From: Rivibacter subsaxonicus
GTDB taxonomy: Bacteria > Pseudomonadota > Gammaproteobacteria > Burkholderiales > Burkholderiaceae_C
Assembly (NCBI RefSeq): GCF_004217215.1
Contig: NZ_SHKP01000009.1
Span: 1-64,000 of the forward strand
Direction: 5' to 3'
Length of the DNA: 64,000 bases
Part shown: in pieces, positions 57,650 to 64,000 of the stretch
Position numbering within the stretch: the first letter of the stretch is position 1
Layout of the letters: each line of letters opens with the position of its first letter
The notes under the pieces: generated by a model
Told to the model about the DNA's origin: nothing
The model's database searches: none
What the model saw: only the letters and a program-made list of their open reading frames with translations
Translations under genes and position numbers: made by a program

Positions 57650-59163
57650 GCGGCGGCCGCGAGTCGGCTGATCAGTGTCGAAGCGCTGATCGGCGTCGGG
57701 CCGCCATGATCGGCGGCCCAGGCATCGGCGATGGCGCCGTGCTCGTAGACGCCGAGCCGCGCGGCATCCGCCGCGCTCAGTCCCTGCGACCACAGCCCGC
57801 CGATCCAGCCGGCCAGCACGTCGCCGGTGCCGGGGCCGGCCAGCGCCGGGTTGCCGCTCGGGTTGATCGAGGGCAACTCGCCGGGTGCGGCGATCACGCT
57901 GCCCGAGCCCTTGAGCACGACGACGGTGCCAAGGCGATCGGCCAGGCGCTGCGCGGTGCCGAGCCGGTCGCGCTGGACCGCCGCGGTGTCGCACTCGAGC
58001 AGGCGCGCCGCCTCGAGCGGATGCGGCGTCAGCACCGTGGCCAGGCCTCGGCTCGCGCGTGCCGCCAGGCGGCGTTCGAGCGCCGGATCGGCCGCCACCG
58101 CGTTGAGCGCGTCGGCGTCGAGCAGCAGGCGGCCGGCGCGGTTCAGCAGTGCCGGCAACTCGGCGCCCACCTCGCTGCCGCCGCCGCAACCGCAGACCAC
58201 GGTCAGCGCGCCCAGCGCCGCCGCCGGCGGCAGCGCGGGTCGGATCATCAGCTCCGGCTGCAGCGCGTCGACCGGCGGGGCGGCCGGATCGAGAGGGCGC
58301 AGGAACACGCGGCCGGCACCGGCATGCAGCGCAGCGCGCGCCGCCAGCAGCACGGCTCCGCCCATCGACGGTGCGCCGCCGACCACCCACAGGTCGCCGA
58401 AGCTGCCCTTGTGCTGGGCGTGGCGCCGCGGCAGCCGCAGGCCGCGCCAGTCGTCGCCGCCGAACCAGGCGCATGGCGCGACGCCGGCGACGTCGACGCC
58501 CAGACCGTCGAACCAGACCTCGCCTGCGTGGTCGCGGCCGCCGGCGGTGAACAGTCCGGGCTTGAGTGTCAGCAGCGACAGCGTCCAGCGTGCCCGCACG
58601 CAGCTTGCGGCTGCGAGCGGCTGGCCGCTGTCGCCGTCGAGGCCGGAGGGCAGGTCGGCGGCCAGCACCGGCGCTGCGCCACGGTTGAGTAGCGCCACCG
58701 CCGCGGCCAGCGCACCTTCGGGCGGGCGGCTCAGGCCGAGGCCGAGCAGGGCATCGATCGCGAGTTGACCAGGGCCGGGCGCCGTGGCCGGAAGCTCGGC
58801 CTGTATCCGCACGCCAGCCTGCTGCGCGCGCTGCAACGCGACAGCGGCATCGGCCGGCAGCGAGCTCGGCTCGGCCAGCAGGCTCAGCATCACGCGACGC
58901 CCGGCCCGATGCAGGCGCAGCGCGGCCTCGAGTCCGTCGCCACCGTTGTTGCCAGGACCGGCGGCGATCCAGATCTGCGAGGCATGCGGCGCCAGCGCCG
59001 CCGCCAGCCGCGCCAGCGCCTCGCCGGCGCGCTGCATCAGCGTGTTCGGCGGCAGCGATGCGGCGGCGGTGGACTCGATCGCGCGCGAGCCGGCGCCGTC
59101 GTGCAACGGCAGCTGGCGCCTGCCGTCGACAACGAAGGGGACGCGGGTTGGAGTCAGGGCCAT
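57643..59163 (-). CDS. nnr: Bifunctional NAD(P)H-hydrate epimerase / ADP-dependent dehydratase
   Basis: A 506-residue metabolite-repair enzyme that fixes hydrated NADH/NADPH. The N-terminal epimerase domain (residues about 20-215) has IWIAAGPGNNGGDGLEAALRLHRAG; the C-terminal ribokinase-like dehydratase has HKGSFGDLWVVGGAPSMGGAVLLAARA, TVLTPHPLEAARLL, VVLKGSGSVIAA and NPALAGPGTGDVLAGWIGGL. Last of a minus-strand group after the oxidoreductase, from which it is separated by about 34 bases. Confidence 0.94.
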   Translation of the reverse strand: MALTPTRVPFVVDGRRQLPLHDGAGSRAIESTAAASLPPNTLMQRAGEALARLAAALAPHASQIWIAAGPGNNGGDGLEAALRLHRAGRRVMLSLLAEPSSLPADAAVALQRAQQAGVRIQAELPATAPGPGQLAIDALLGLGLSRPPEGALAAAVALLNRGAAPVLAADLPSGLDGDSGQPLAAASCVRARWTLSLLTLKPGLFTAGGRDHAGEVWFDGLGVDVAGVAPCAWFGGDDWRGLRLPRRHAQHKGSFGDLWVVGGAPSMGGAVLLAARAALHAGAGRVFLRPLDPAAPPVDALQPELMIRPALPPAAALGALTVVCGCGGGSEVGAELPALLNRAGRLLLDADALNAVAADPALERRLAARASRGLATVLTPHPLEAARLLECDTAAVQRDRLGTAQRLADRLGTVVVLKGSGSVIAAPGELPSINPSGNPALAGPGTGDVLAGWIGGLWSQGLSAADAARLGVYEHGAIADAWAADHGGPTPISASTLISRLAAAAR

Positions 59164-59197
59164 GGCATCCAGACTAGCCGAACGCCCGGGCCGCGGC

Positions 59198-60550
59198 TCA
59201 GAAACGCGCCGCCGTCGGTGCGAAGGGATCGCTGGCCGGGTCTACCACGCCACGCCCGTCGAGGGCTTCGGCGATGCGCAGCGCGGCGCCGGCGGCCAGC
59301 GTCCAGCCGGCATTGCCGTGGGCGATGTTGAGCCACAGGCCGGCGTGGCCGGGGACGGCGCCGATCATCGGCAGTCCGTCCGGCAGACAGGCGCGTGCCG
59401 CATGCCAGGCCTGCGGACGCGCGAGATGGGCGCAGCCCGGCACCCAGGTGTCGAGCGCGCGGTAGAGCGGCTGCATGCTGCGCTCGCTCGGCTGCTTGCG
59501 CGCCGGACCGAGCTCGGAGCCGCCGCTGACGCGAACCCGCTCTCCGAGTCGGGTCAGCGTGACCTCGCGCTCGACGTCGACCAGCGCCGAGCGCGGGCCG
59601 CGCTCGGGCGAGCGCAGCGGCAAGGTCAGCGACTGGCCGGCCTGGGGTTGCAGCGGCAGCCGCAAGCCGAGCGGTGCCAGCAAGGCCGCGGCCTCGGTGC
59701 CGGCGCAGATGACGACGGCATCGAAGGTCTCGCTGCCCACCGGCGCGAGATAGCGCGCCGCGGCCAGCGCGCGCTGGCGCAGCAGCGCCTGCGCGCCGCC
59801 GCGCTCGGTACCGACGCCGCCGGCCCTGTTGCGCCCGGCCTCGTTGCCTTCGCGCGCAGGAGCAAAGCCGGTCGTCAGCGCGAGCTGTTCGAAGCGCACG
59901 GCTGCGCCGCCCGGGCCGCCTTCGATGGCCCGCACCGAGGTGCCGAAGCGGAACTCGGCGCCCAATTGCTCGGCGGCGTCGCGCCACAGGTGGGCGGCGA
60001 GTCGGCAGTTGCCGGCCTCGGCCTGCGGCAGCAGCAGGCCGCCGCTGATCGAGGCGGCGGCAGACAGCCCGGGTTCGAGGCGGCGGCAGGCATCGGCGTC
60101 GAGCGCATTGACGCGCACGCCGGCCGCGCGCAGCCGATCGGAGGCGGCCAGCGCGAGCTCGAAGGCGGCCGGCTCGCGCCAGAGGTAGAGCACGCCGTCG
60201 GTCCGTTCGTACTCGGCGGGCCAGCGGCTGCGCCAGTGGGCGAGGCGATCGATGCTGCGCCGGGCCAGCGCCCAGAAGGCCTCGTCGTGGGCGCTGCCGG
60301 CCGCCGCGGCCCGACGTGCTCGCAGCCACCACGAGCCGAGTGTCGGCATGCTGCGCCACGGCGGACGCGGCAGCGGGCGCGTCGCCCAGGGCGGGCGCAG
60401 CGCCGGCGACAGCACGCCGTTGGTGCCAAAGCTCGCCTCGGCGGCGACACCGCCGCGGCGCTCGAAGACGCAGACGCGATGCCCGGCGACCGCCAGCTCA
60501 TGCGCGGTGGCCACGCCGGCGATGCCGGCTCCGATGACGGCGATCTTCAT
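59198..60550 (-). CDS. FAD-dependent oxidoreductase, D-amino-acid dehydrogenase-like
   Basis: A 450-residue flavoprotein of the DAO/DadA family. The FAD-binding start is [31 protein letters not shown], and the C-terminal NIAHGNAGWTLAAGAALRIAE closes the FAD site. The middle part (substrate domain) is Ala/Arg-rich. Likely oxidises a D-amino acid or related amine, acceptor unknown. The ATG overlaps the amidase stop (ATGA), implying coupled expression with a hydrolase that could supply or remove amide substrates. Confidence 0.85.
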   Translation of the reverse strand: MKIAVIGAGIAGVATAHELAVAGHRVCVFERRGGVAAEASFGTNGVLSPALRPPWATRPLPRPPWRSMPTLGSWWLRARRAAAAGSAHDEAFWALARRSIDRLAHWRSRWPAEYERTDGVLYLWREPAAFELALAASDRLRAAGVRVNALDADACRRLEPGLSAAASISGGLLLPQAEAGNCRLAAHLWRDAAEQLGAEFRFGTSVRAIEGGPGGAAVRFEQLALTTGFAPAREGNEAGRNRAGGVGTERGGAQALLRQRALAAARYLAPVGSETFDAVVICAGTEAAALLAPLGLRLPLQPQAGQSLTLPLRSPERGPRSALVDVEREVTLTRLGERVRVSGGSELGPARKQPSERSMQPLYRALDTWVPGCAHLARPQAWHAARACLPDGLPMIGAVPGHAGLWLNIAHGNAGWTLAAGAALRIAEALDGRGVVDPASDPFAPTAARF

Positions 60551-61905
60551 GCTGCGGCCCGCTCCGGCACGACCGTCGGCGCCAGCAGCGCCTCGATCTG
60601 CAGCGCGGTCGACAGCAGGGCGTCGTCGTGCATGGCCGGGGCCCACAGCATCAGGCCGACCGGCGGCGTGCCCGGCGCATGGCAGGGCAGCGACAGCGCG
60701 CAGCCGTCGAGCAGGTTGACCACGCTCGGGTTGCGCAACAGCAGCGCGTTGTGGCGGAAGAATGCCTCGTCGCTGGCCTGCAGCGGGGCGAGGGCGGGGG
60801 CGAGGATCGGCACGGTCGGTGACAGCACGAGGTCGTAGGCGGCAAGGCTGGAGGTCATGGACGCGATCCAGCGCGTGCGCTGGTGCTGCAGTTCTGCGTA
60901 GGCGGCGCTGTCGATCGCGGCGCCGCGGCGGATGCGCAGCGCCACGCGAGGGTCGTAGCGGGATTCGTGCCGCTCGATCAACTCGCGATGCCAGGACCAG
61001 GCCTCGGCCGCGCTGAAGCCGCCACGGGCGTTGATCCGAGCCACCTCGTCGAGTGCCGGCAGCGGCCTCTGGTCGATCTGCATGCCGGCGGTGCGCAGGG
61101 TGCTCAGCGCCTGCTCGAAGGCATGCGCGACGGCCGGTTCAAGCTCGTCGAGCATCAGCGTGGTGGGCACCAGCGCTCGCAGCGTATCCGGGGCACGCGG
61201 CGCGATGCGCACGCGGCGGGCCGCGAGGATCTCGTGCAGCAGCACCGCGTCGCGGACCGAGCGCGTGATCGCGCAGGCGGTGTCGAGCGTGGTGGACAGC
61301 GGCACCATGCCGGTGGTCGGCACCAGGCGCGCGGTGCTCTTGAAGCCGACCAGGCCCTGCAACGCCGCCGGAATGCGGATCGAGCCGCCGGTGTCGGAGC
61401 CGAGCGCGGCGAAGGCGATGCCGCCGGCCACGCTGGTGGCGGCGCCGGAACTCGATCCGCCGGGGACGCAGGGCCGGGCGGGATCGAGCGCGCGCATCGG
61501 CACGTTGGCCGGCGTGGCGTGATGCGGGTTGAGGCCGACGCCGGAGAACGCGAACTCGCTCATGTGGGTGCGGCCCAGCAGCGTCGCGCCGGCGGCGCGC
61601 ACGCGGGCCACGGCCGGCGCATCTGCCGCCGCCGGCGCGGCGTCGGCGAGCACGGTCGAGCCGGCGCTGCTGACCTGGCCTGCCACGTCGTAGAGATCCT
61701 TGACGCTGATTGCCAGTCCGGCCAGCGGCAGCGTCGAGGCCGCGGCCGCTGCCGCCGAGGTGCGTGCCGCGGCCGGGTCGAGCTGGAGGAAGGCCGCTGC
61801 CAGGCCGGGGTCGCGCAGGCGCTCGAGGCAGTGTTCGAGTTCGGTGGGCGCGTCGGTGCTGCCGGCGGTGATGCGCTCGCGCGTGGCGATCAGGTCGTCA
61901 GGCAT
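60547..61905 (-). CDS. Amidase signature family enzyme
   Basis: A 452-residue amidase. The Ser-cisSer-Lys triad is visible: Lys69 in [12 protein letters not shown], the cis-Ser in [15 protein letters not shown] (about 151-153), and the nucleophile Ser175 in [12 protein letters not shown]. Substrate unknown; the neighbour is a DadA-like oxidase. It is divergent from rpsB. Start ATG at 61905. Confidence 0.92.
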   Translation of the reverse strand: MPDDLIATRERITAGSTDAPTELEHCLERLRDPGLAAAFLQLDPAAARTSAAAAAASTLPLAGLAISVKDLYDVAGQVSSAGSTVLADAAPAAADAPAVARVRAAGATLLGRTHMSEFAFSGVGLNPHHATPANVPMRALDPARPCVPGGSSSGAATSVAGGIAFAALGSDTGGSIRIPAALQGLVGFKSTARLVPTTGMVPLSTTLDTACAITRSVRDAVLLHEILAARRVRIAPRAPDTLRALVPTTLMLDELEPAVAHAFEQALSTLRTAGMQIDQRPLPALDEVARINARGGFSAAEAWSWHRELIERHESRYDPRVALRIRRGAAIDSAAYAELQHQRTRWIASMTSSLAAYDLVLSPTVPILAPALAPLQASDEAFFRHNALLLRNPSVVNLLDGCALSLPCHAPGTPPVGLMLWAPAMHDDALLSTALQIEALLAPTVVPERAAA

Positions 61906-61927
61906 GAGCGGGCGGGGTCGGGGCGAA

Positions 61928-61957
61928 TTGGGCCGGCACAGGAGGGCGTGCTATACT
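61928..61957 (+). promoter_or_regulatory. rpsB-tsf promoter
   Basis: TTGGGC (61928-61933), 18-base spacer and TATACT (61952-61957). The rpsB ATG lies about 160 bases downstream. Confidence 0.65.
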
Positions 61958-61963
61958 CTTTGG

Positions 61964-62118
61964 GTTTACCCGCAAGCACCGCTCGAGTCATCACGATCTG
62001 CGGCGCCTGCAGGGCGAGCAACAGTCGTAAATCGCGAGTTCGGCCACCAAAAGGTGTTGCAAGCGTCGCTTGCAATTCAGTGCCGAATTCTAGACCCAAC
62101 CTTTTTGGAGATTTCTCT
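61964..62118 (+). promoter_or_regulatory. Long rpsB leader
   Basis: About 155 bases separate the predicted transcription start from rpsB. It is AT-richer than nearby genes and ends in TTTTTGGAG before the ATG. rpsB leaders are known sites of S2 autoregulation; I cannot assign a specific structure from this sequence alone. Confidence 0.4.
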
Positions 62119-62862
62119 ATGTCGAGCACGATGCGCGAGATGCTGGATGCCGGTGTGCATTTCGGCCACCAGACCCGCTTCTGGAACCCGAAGATGGCCC
62201 CGTTCATCTTCGGTCATCGCAACAAGATTCACATCATCAACCTCGAGAAGACGCTGCCGCTCTTCGACGAGGCGATGAAGTTCGCTCGCCAGCTGGCGAC
62301 CAAGCGCGGCACGATCCTGATGGTCGGCACCAAGCGCCAGGCGCGCGAGGTCATCAAGGCCGAGGCGCAGCGCGCCGGCATGCCTTTCGTCGACCAGCGC
62401 TGGCTCGGCGGCATGCTGACCAACTTCAAGACCGTCAAGGGTTCGCTGAAGAAGCTCAAGGACATGCAGGCCCAGGTCGAGGCCGGCACCCAGCCTTCGC
62501 TGAAGAAGGAAGCGCTGATGTTCCAGCGCGACATCGCCAAGCTCGAGAAGGACATCGGCGGCATCGCCGACATGAACGCGCTGCCTGACGCGATCTTCGT
62601 GATCGACGTTGGCTTCCACAAGATCGCGATCGCCGAAGCCAAGAAGCTCGGCATCCCGGTCATCGGCGTGGTCGACACCAACCACTCGCCCGAAGGCATC
62701 GATTACGTGATCCCCGGCAACGACGACTCGGCCAAGGCCGTGGCGCTGTATGCCCGCGCGATCGCCGACGCGATCGTCGAAGGCAAGGCCAACGCGGTCA
62801 ACGACACCGTGCTGGCCGTGCAGAACAGCGACGAATTCGTGGAAGTCAGCGACGCGGCCTGA
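62119..62862 (+). CDS. rpsB: 30S ribosomal protein S2
   Basis: A 247-residue ribosomal protein. Start [22 protein letters not shown], then [20 protein letters not shown] and [20 protein letters not shown] are typical. TTGGAG lies eight bases before the ATG. First gene of rpsB-tsf. Confidence 0.97.
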   Translation: MSSTMREMLDAGVHFGHQTRFWNPKMAPFIFGHRNKIHIINLEKTLPLFDEAMKFARQLATKRGTILMVGTKRQAREVIKAEAQRAGMPFVDQRWLGGMLTNFKTVKGSLKKLKDMQAQVEAGTQPSLKKEALMFQRDIAKLEKDIGGIADMNALPDAIFVIDVGFHKIAIAEAKKLGIPVIGVVDTNHSPEGIDYVIPGNDDSAKAVALYARAIADAIVEGKANAVNDTVLAVQNSDEFVEVSDAA

Positions 62863-62897
62863 AGCCGCTCGCTCGGCGCCCCGCCGAACGCACATCG

Positions 62898-62923
62898 AAA
62901 GGGGCTGATTCATCAGCCCCTTT
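62898..62923 (+). terminator. Intrinsic terminator/attenuator between rpsB and tsf
   Basis: AAAGGGGCTGA-TTCA-TCAGCCCCTTT, a perfect 11-bp stem with a short T-run. It should reduce transcription into tsf, as described for rpsB-tsf in other bacteria. Confidence 0.8.
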
Positions 62924-63000
62924 CAGCATCCTTTTCCGCAAATCCCCCAGCCGGTTGCGCCGCCACCCGCGCGCAGCCGCATCCGAAAACGGAGTAAGCA

Positions 63001-63879
63001 ATGTCCGCAATCACCGCCAGCATGGTCGCCGAACTGCGCGCCAAGACCGACGCCCCGATGATGGAGTGCAAGAAGGCACTCACCGAAGCCGCCGGCGACA
63101 TGGTCAAGGCCGAGGAACTGCTGCGCGTCAAGCTCGGCAGCAAGGCCAGCAAGGCCGCCTCGCGCGTGACCGCCGAAGGCATCGTTGCCGCGCACATCGA
63201 CGGCACCATCGGTGCGCTGATCGAAGTCAACTGCGAGACCGACTTCGTCTCCAAGAACGACGACTTCCTGGCCTTCGGCAAGAAGCTGGCCGAACTGGTC
63301 GCCGCGCGCAACCCGGCCGACGTGGCCGCGCTGTCGGCGCTCGAGATCGACGGCGCCACCGTCGAGGCGACGCGTTCGGCGCTGATCGGCAAGATCGGCG
63401 AGAACCTGGCGATCCGCCGCTTCAAGCGCTTCGCCGGCGAGGCCAAGCTTGCGAGCTATCTGCACGGCACGCGCATCGGCGTGGTGGTGGAGTACAGCGG
63501 TGACGACGTCGCCGCCAAGGATGTGGCGATGCACGTGGCGGCGATGAAGCCGGTCGCGCTGTCTTCGGCCGACGTGCCGGCCGCGCTGATCGCCACCGAG
63601 CGCAGCGTTGCCACCGCCAAGGCGGCCGAATCGGGCAAGCCGGCCGACATCGTCGCCAAGATGGTCGAAGGCTCGGTCCAGAAGTACCTCAAGGAAGTCA
63701 GCCTGTTCAACCAGAGCTTCGTCAAGAACGACAAGCAGACGGTCGAGCAGATGCTCAAGGAGCGCGCGACGACGGTGAAGGGCTTCACGATGTTCGTCGT
63801 TGGCGAAGGCATCGAGAAGAAGACCGACGACTTCGCGGCCGAAGTGGCGGCCCAGGTCGCTGCTGCCAAGGGCCAGTAA
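63001..63879 (+). CDS. tsf: Elongation factor Ts
   Basis: A 292-residue nucleotide exchange factor for EF-Tu. The N-terminal UBA-like part ([20 protein letters not shown]) and core ([16 protein letters not shown]) match the family. Full length. Starts 138 bases after rpsB, after the terminator-like hairpin. Confidence 0.97.
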   Translation: MSAITASMVAELRAKTDAPMMECKKALTEAAGDMVKAEELLRVKLGSKASKAASRVTAEGIVAAHIDGTIGALIEVNCETDFVSKNDDFLAFGKKLAELVAARNPADVAALSALEIDGATVEATRSALIGKIGENLAIRRFKRFAGEAKLASYLHGTRIGVVVEYSGDDVAAKDVAMHVAAMKPVALSSADVPAALIATERSVATAKAAESGKPADIVAKMVEGSVQKYLKEVSLFNQSFVKNDKQTVEQMLKERATTVKGFTMFVVGEGIEKKTDDFAAEVAAQVAAAKGQ

Positions 63880-63886
63880 AGGCGCC

Positions 63887-63911
63887 GCGGCCGCGCCGCA
63901 GGCGCGGCCGC
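63887..63911 (+). terminator. Hairpin after tsf
   Basis: GCGGCCGCGCC-GCA-GGCGCGGCCGC is a perfect 11-bp stem eight bases after the tsf stop. The following ATCTTCT is only weakly T-rich. Confidence 0.6.
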
Positions 63912-63917
63912 ATCTTC

Positions 63918-63923
63918 TACACT
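63918..63923 (+). promoter_or_regulatory. -10 box of pyrH
   Basis: TACACT, 45 bases before the pyrH ATG, placed right after the tsf hairpin. Confidence 0.45.
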
Positions 63924-63968
63924 TCGCCCCCAACTGAGGGCTGCCACTCGAGGCGGCCGGAGAACTGC

Positions 63969-64000
63969 ATGCCCGCCTACCAGCGCATCCTGCTCAAGCT
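63969..64000 (+). CDS. pyrH: UMP kinase, N-terminal fragment (cut by window end)
   Basis: The first 10 complete codons read MPAYQRILLK and then run off the window. This matches the PyrH start in Burkholderiales, and pyrH follows tsf in almost all bacteria. GGAG lies about 7 bases upstream. Identification rests mainly on position. Confidence 0.8.
   Translation, partial: MPAYQRILLK

Overview
The window is a very GC-rich chromosomal segment of a betaproteobacterium, most likely a Burkholderiales member near the Rubrivivax / Leptothrix / Methylibium group. The evidence is the Hfq sequence, an orphan Bug-type binding protein (typical of Burkholderiales), a sucA leader of the kind described in that order, and the gene order ndk-rlmN-pilF-rodZ-ispG-hisS-yfgM-bamB-der-hfq-hflX-hflK-hflC-hisZ-purA. 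The species call is inference. I see no CRISPR array, rRNA gene, intact insertion sequence or complete prophage.

Layout. 1-10.1 kb is an accessory-looking stretch: an unassigned 0.64-kb region, an alpha/beta hydrolase, a LysR regulator, a decayed IS1182-like end, an NTF2-fold protein and a DHFR-like reductase, a DedA membrane protein, an NTF2/flavin monooxygenase fusion, a tandem-repeat serine hydrolase, a glyoxalase-fold protein and an EthD-like protein. 10.1-21.4 kb mixes housekeeping genes (amiC, tsaE, queG, xerD, marC, hslO) with accessory ones: an orphan OLD-type TOPRIM protein, a 350-bp MITE-like element, and two orphan contractile-tail tube homologues. 21.4-27.6 kb is the 2-oxoglutarate dehydrogenase locus (sucA-sucB-lpd) with an extra PspC-domain gene. 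A 550-bp imperfect palindrome fills the gap before zapE. 28.3-38.1 kb carries zapE, a PP2C phosphatase, a dinG-type helicase, bamD, rluD, scpB and a giant rluB. 38.2-55.0 kb is the long co-directional ndk-to-purA cluster. It covers RNA modification, pilus assembly, cell shape, isoprenoid and histidine metabolism, outer-membrane assembly, ribosome GTPases, RNA chaperone and membrane protease control. A tRNA-Leu(CAG), RNase R, a minus-strand trio (amidase, FAD oxidoreductase, NAD(P)HX repair) and rpsB-tsf-pyrH complete the window.

Gene packing is tight: ATGA/GTGA/TTGA overlaps are common. Two convergent pairs share a palindromic CTAG as both stop codons, and tsaE/queG diverge from one ATGCAT. 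Several genes have a -10 box only 6-7 nt before their start codon, which suggests leaderless transcripts. The most interesting unexplained items are the 350-bp structured element at 14932-15281, the large palindrome at 27685-28233, the orphan tail-tube pair at 17518-18406, the stand-alone TOPRIM gene at 13299, the sucA leader, and an RNase R reading frame with no conventional start codon at the expected place.
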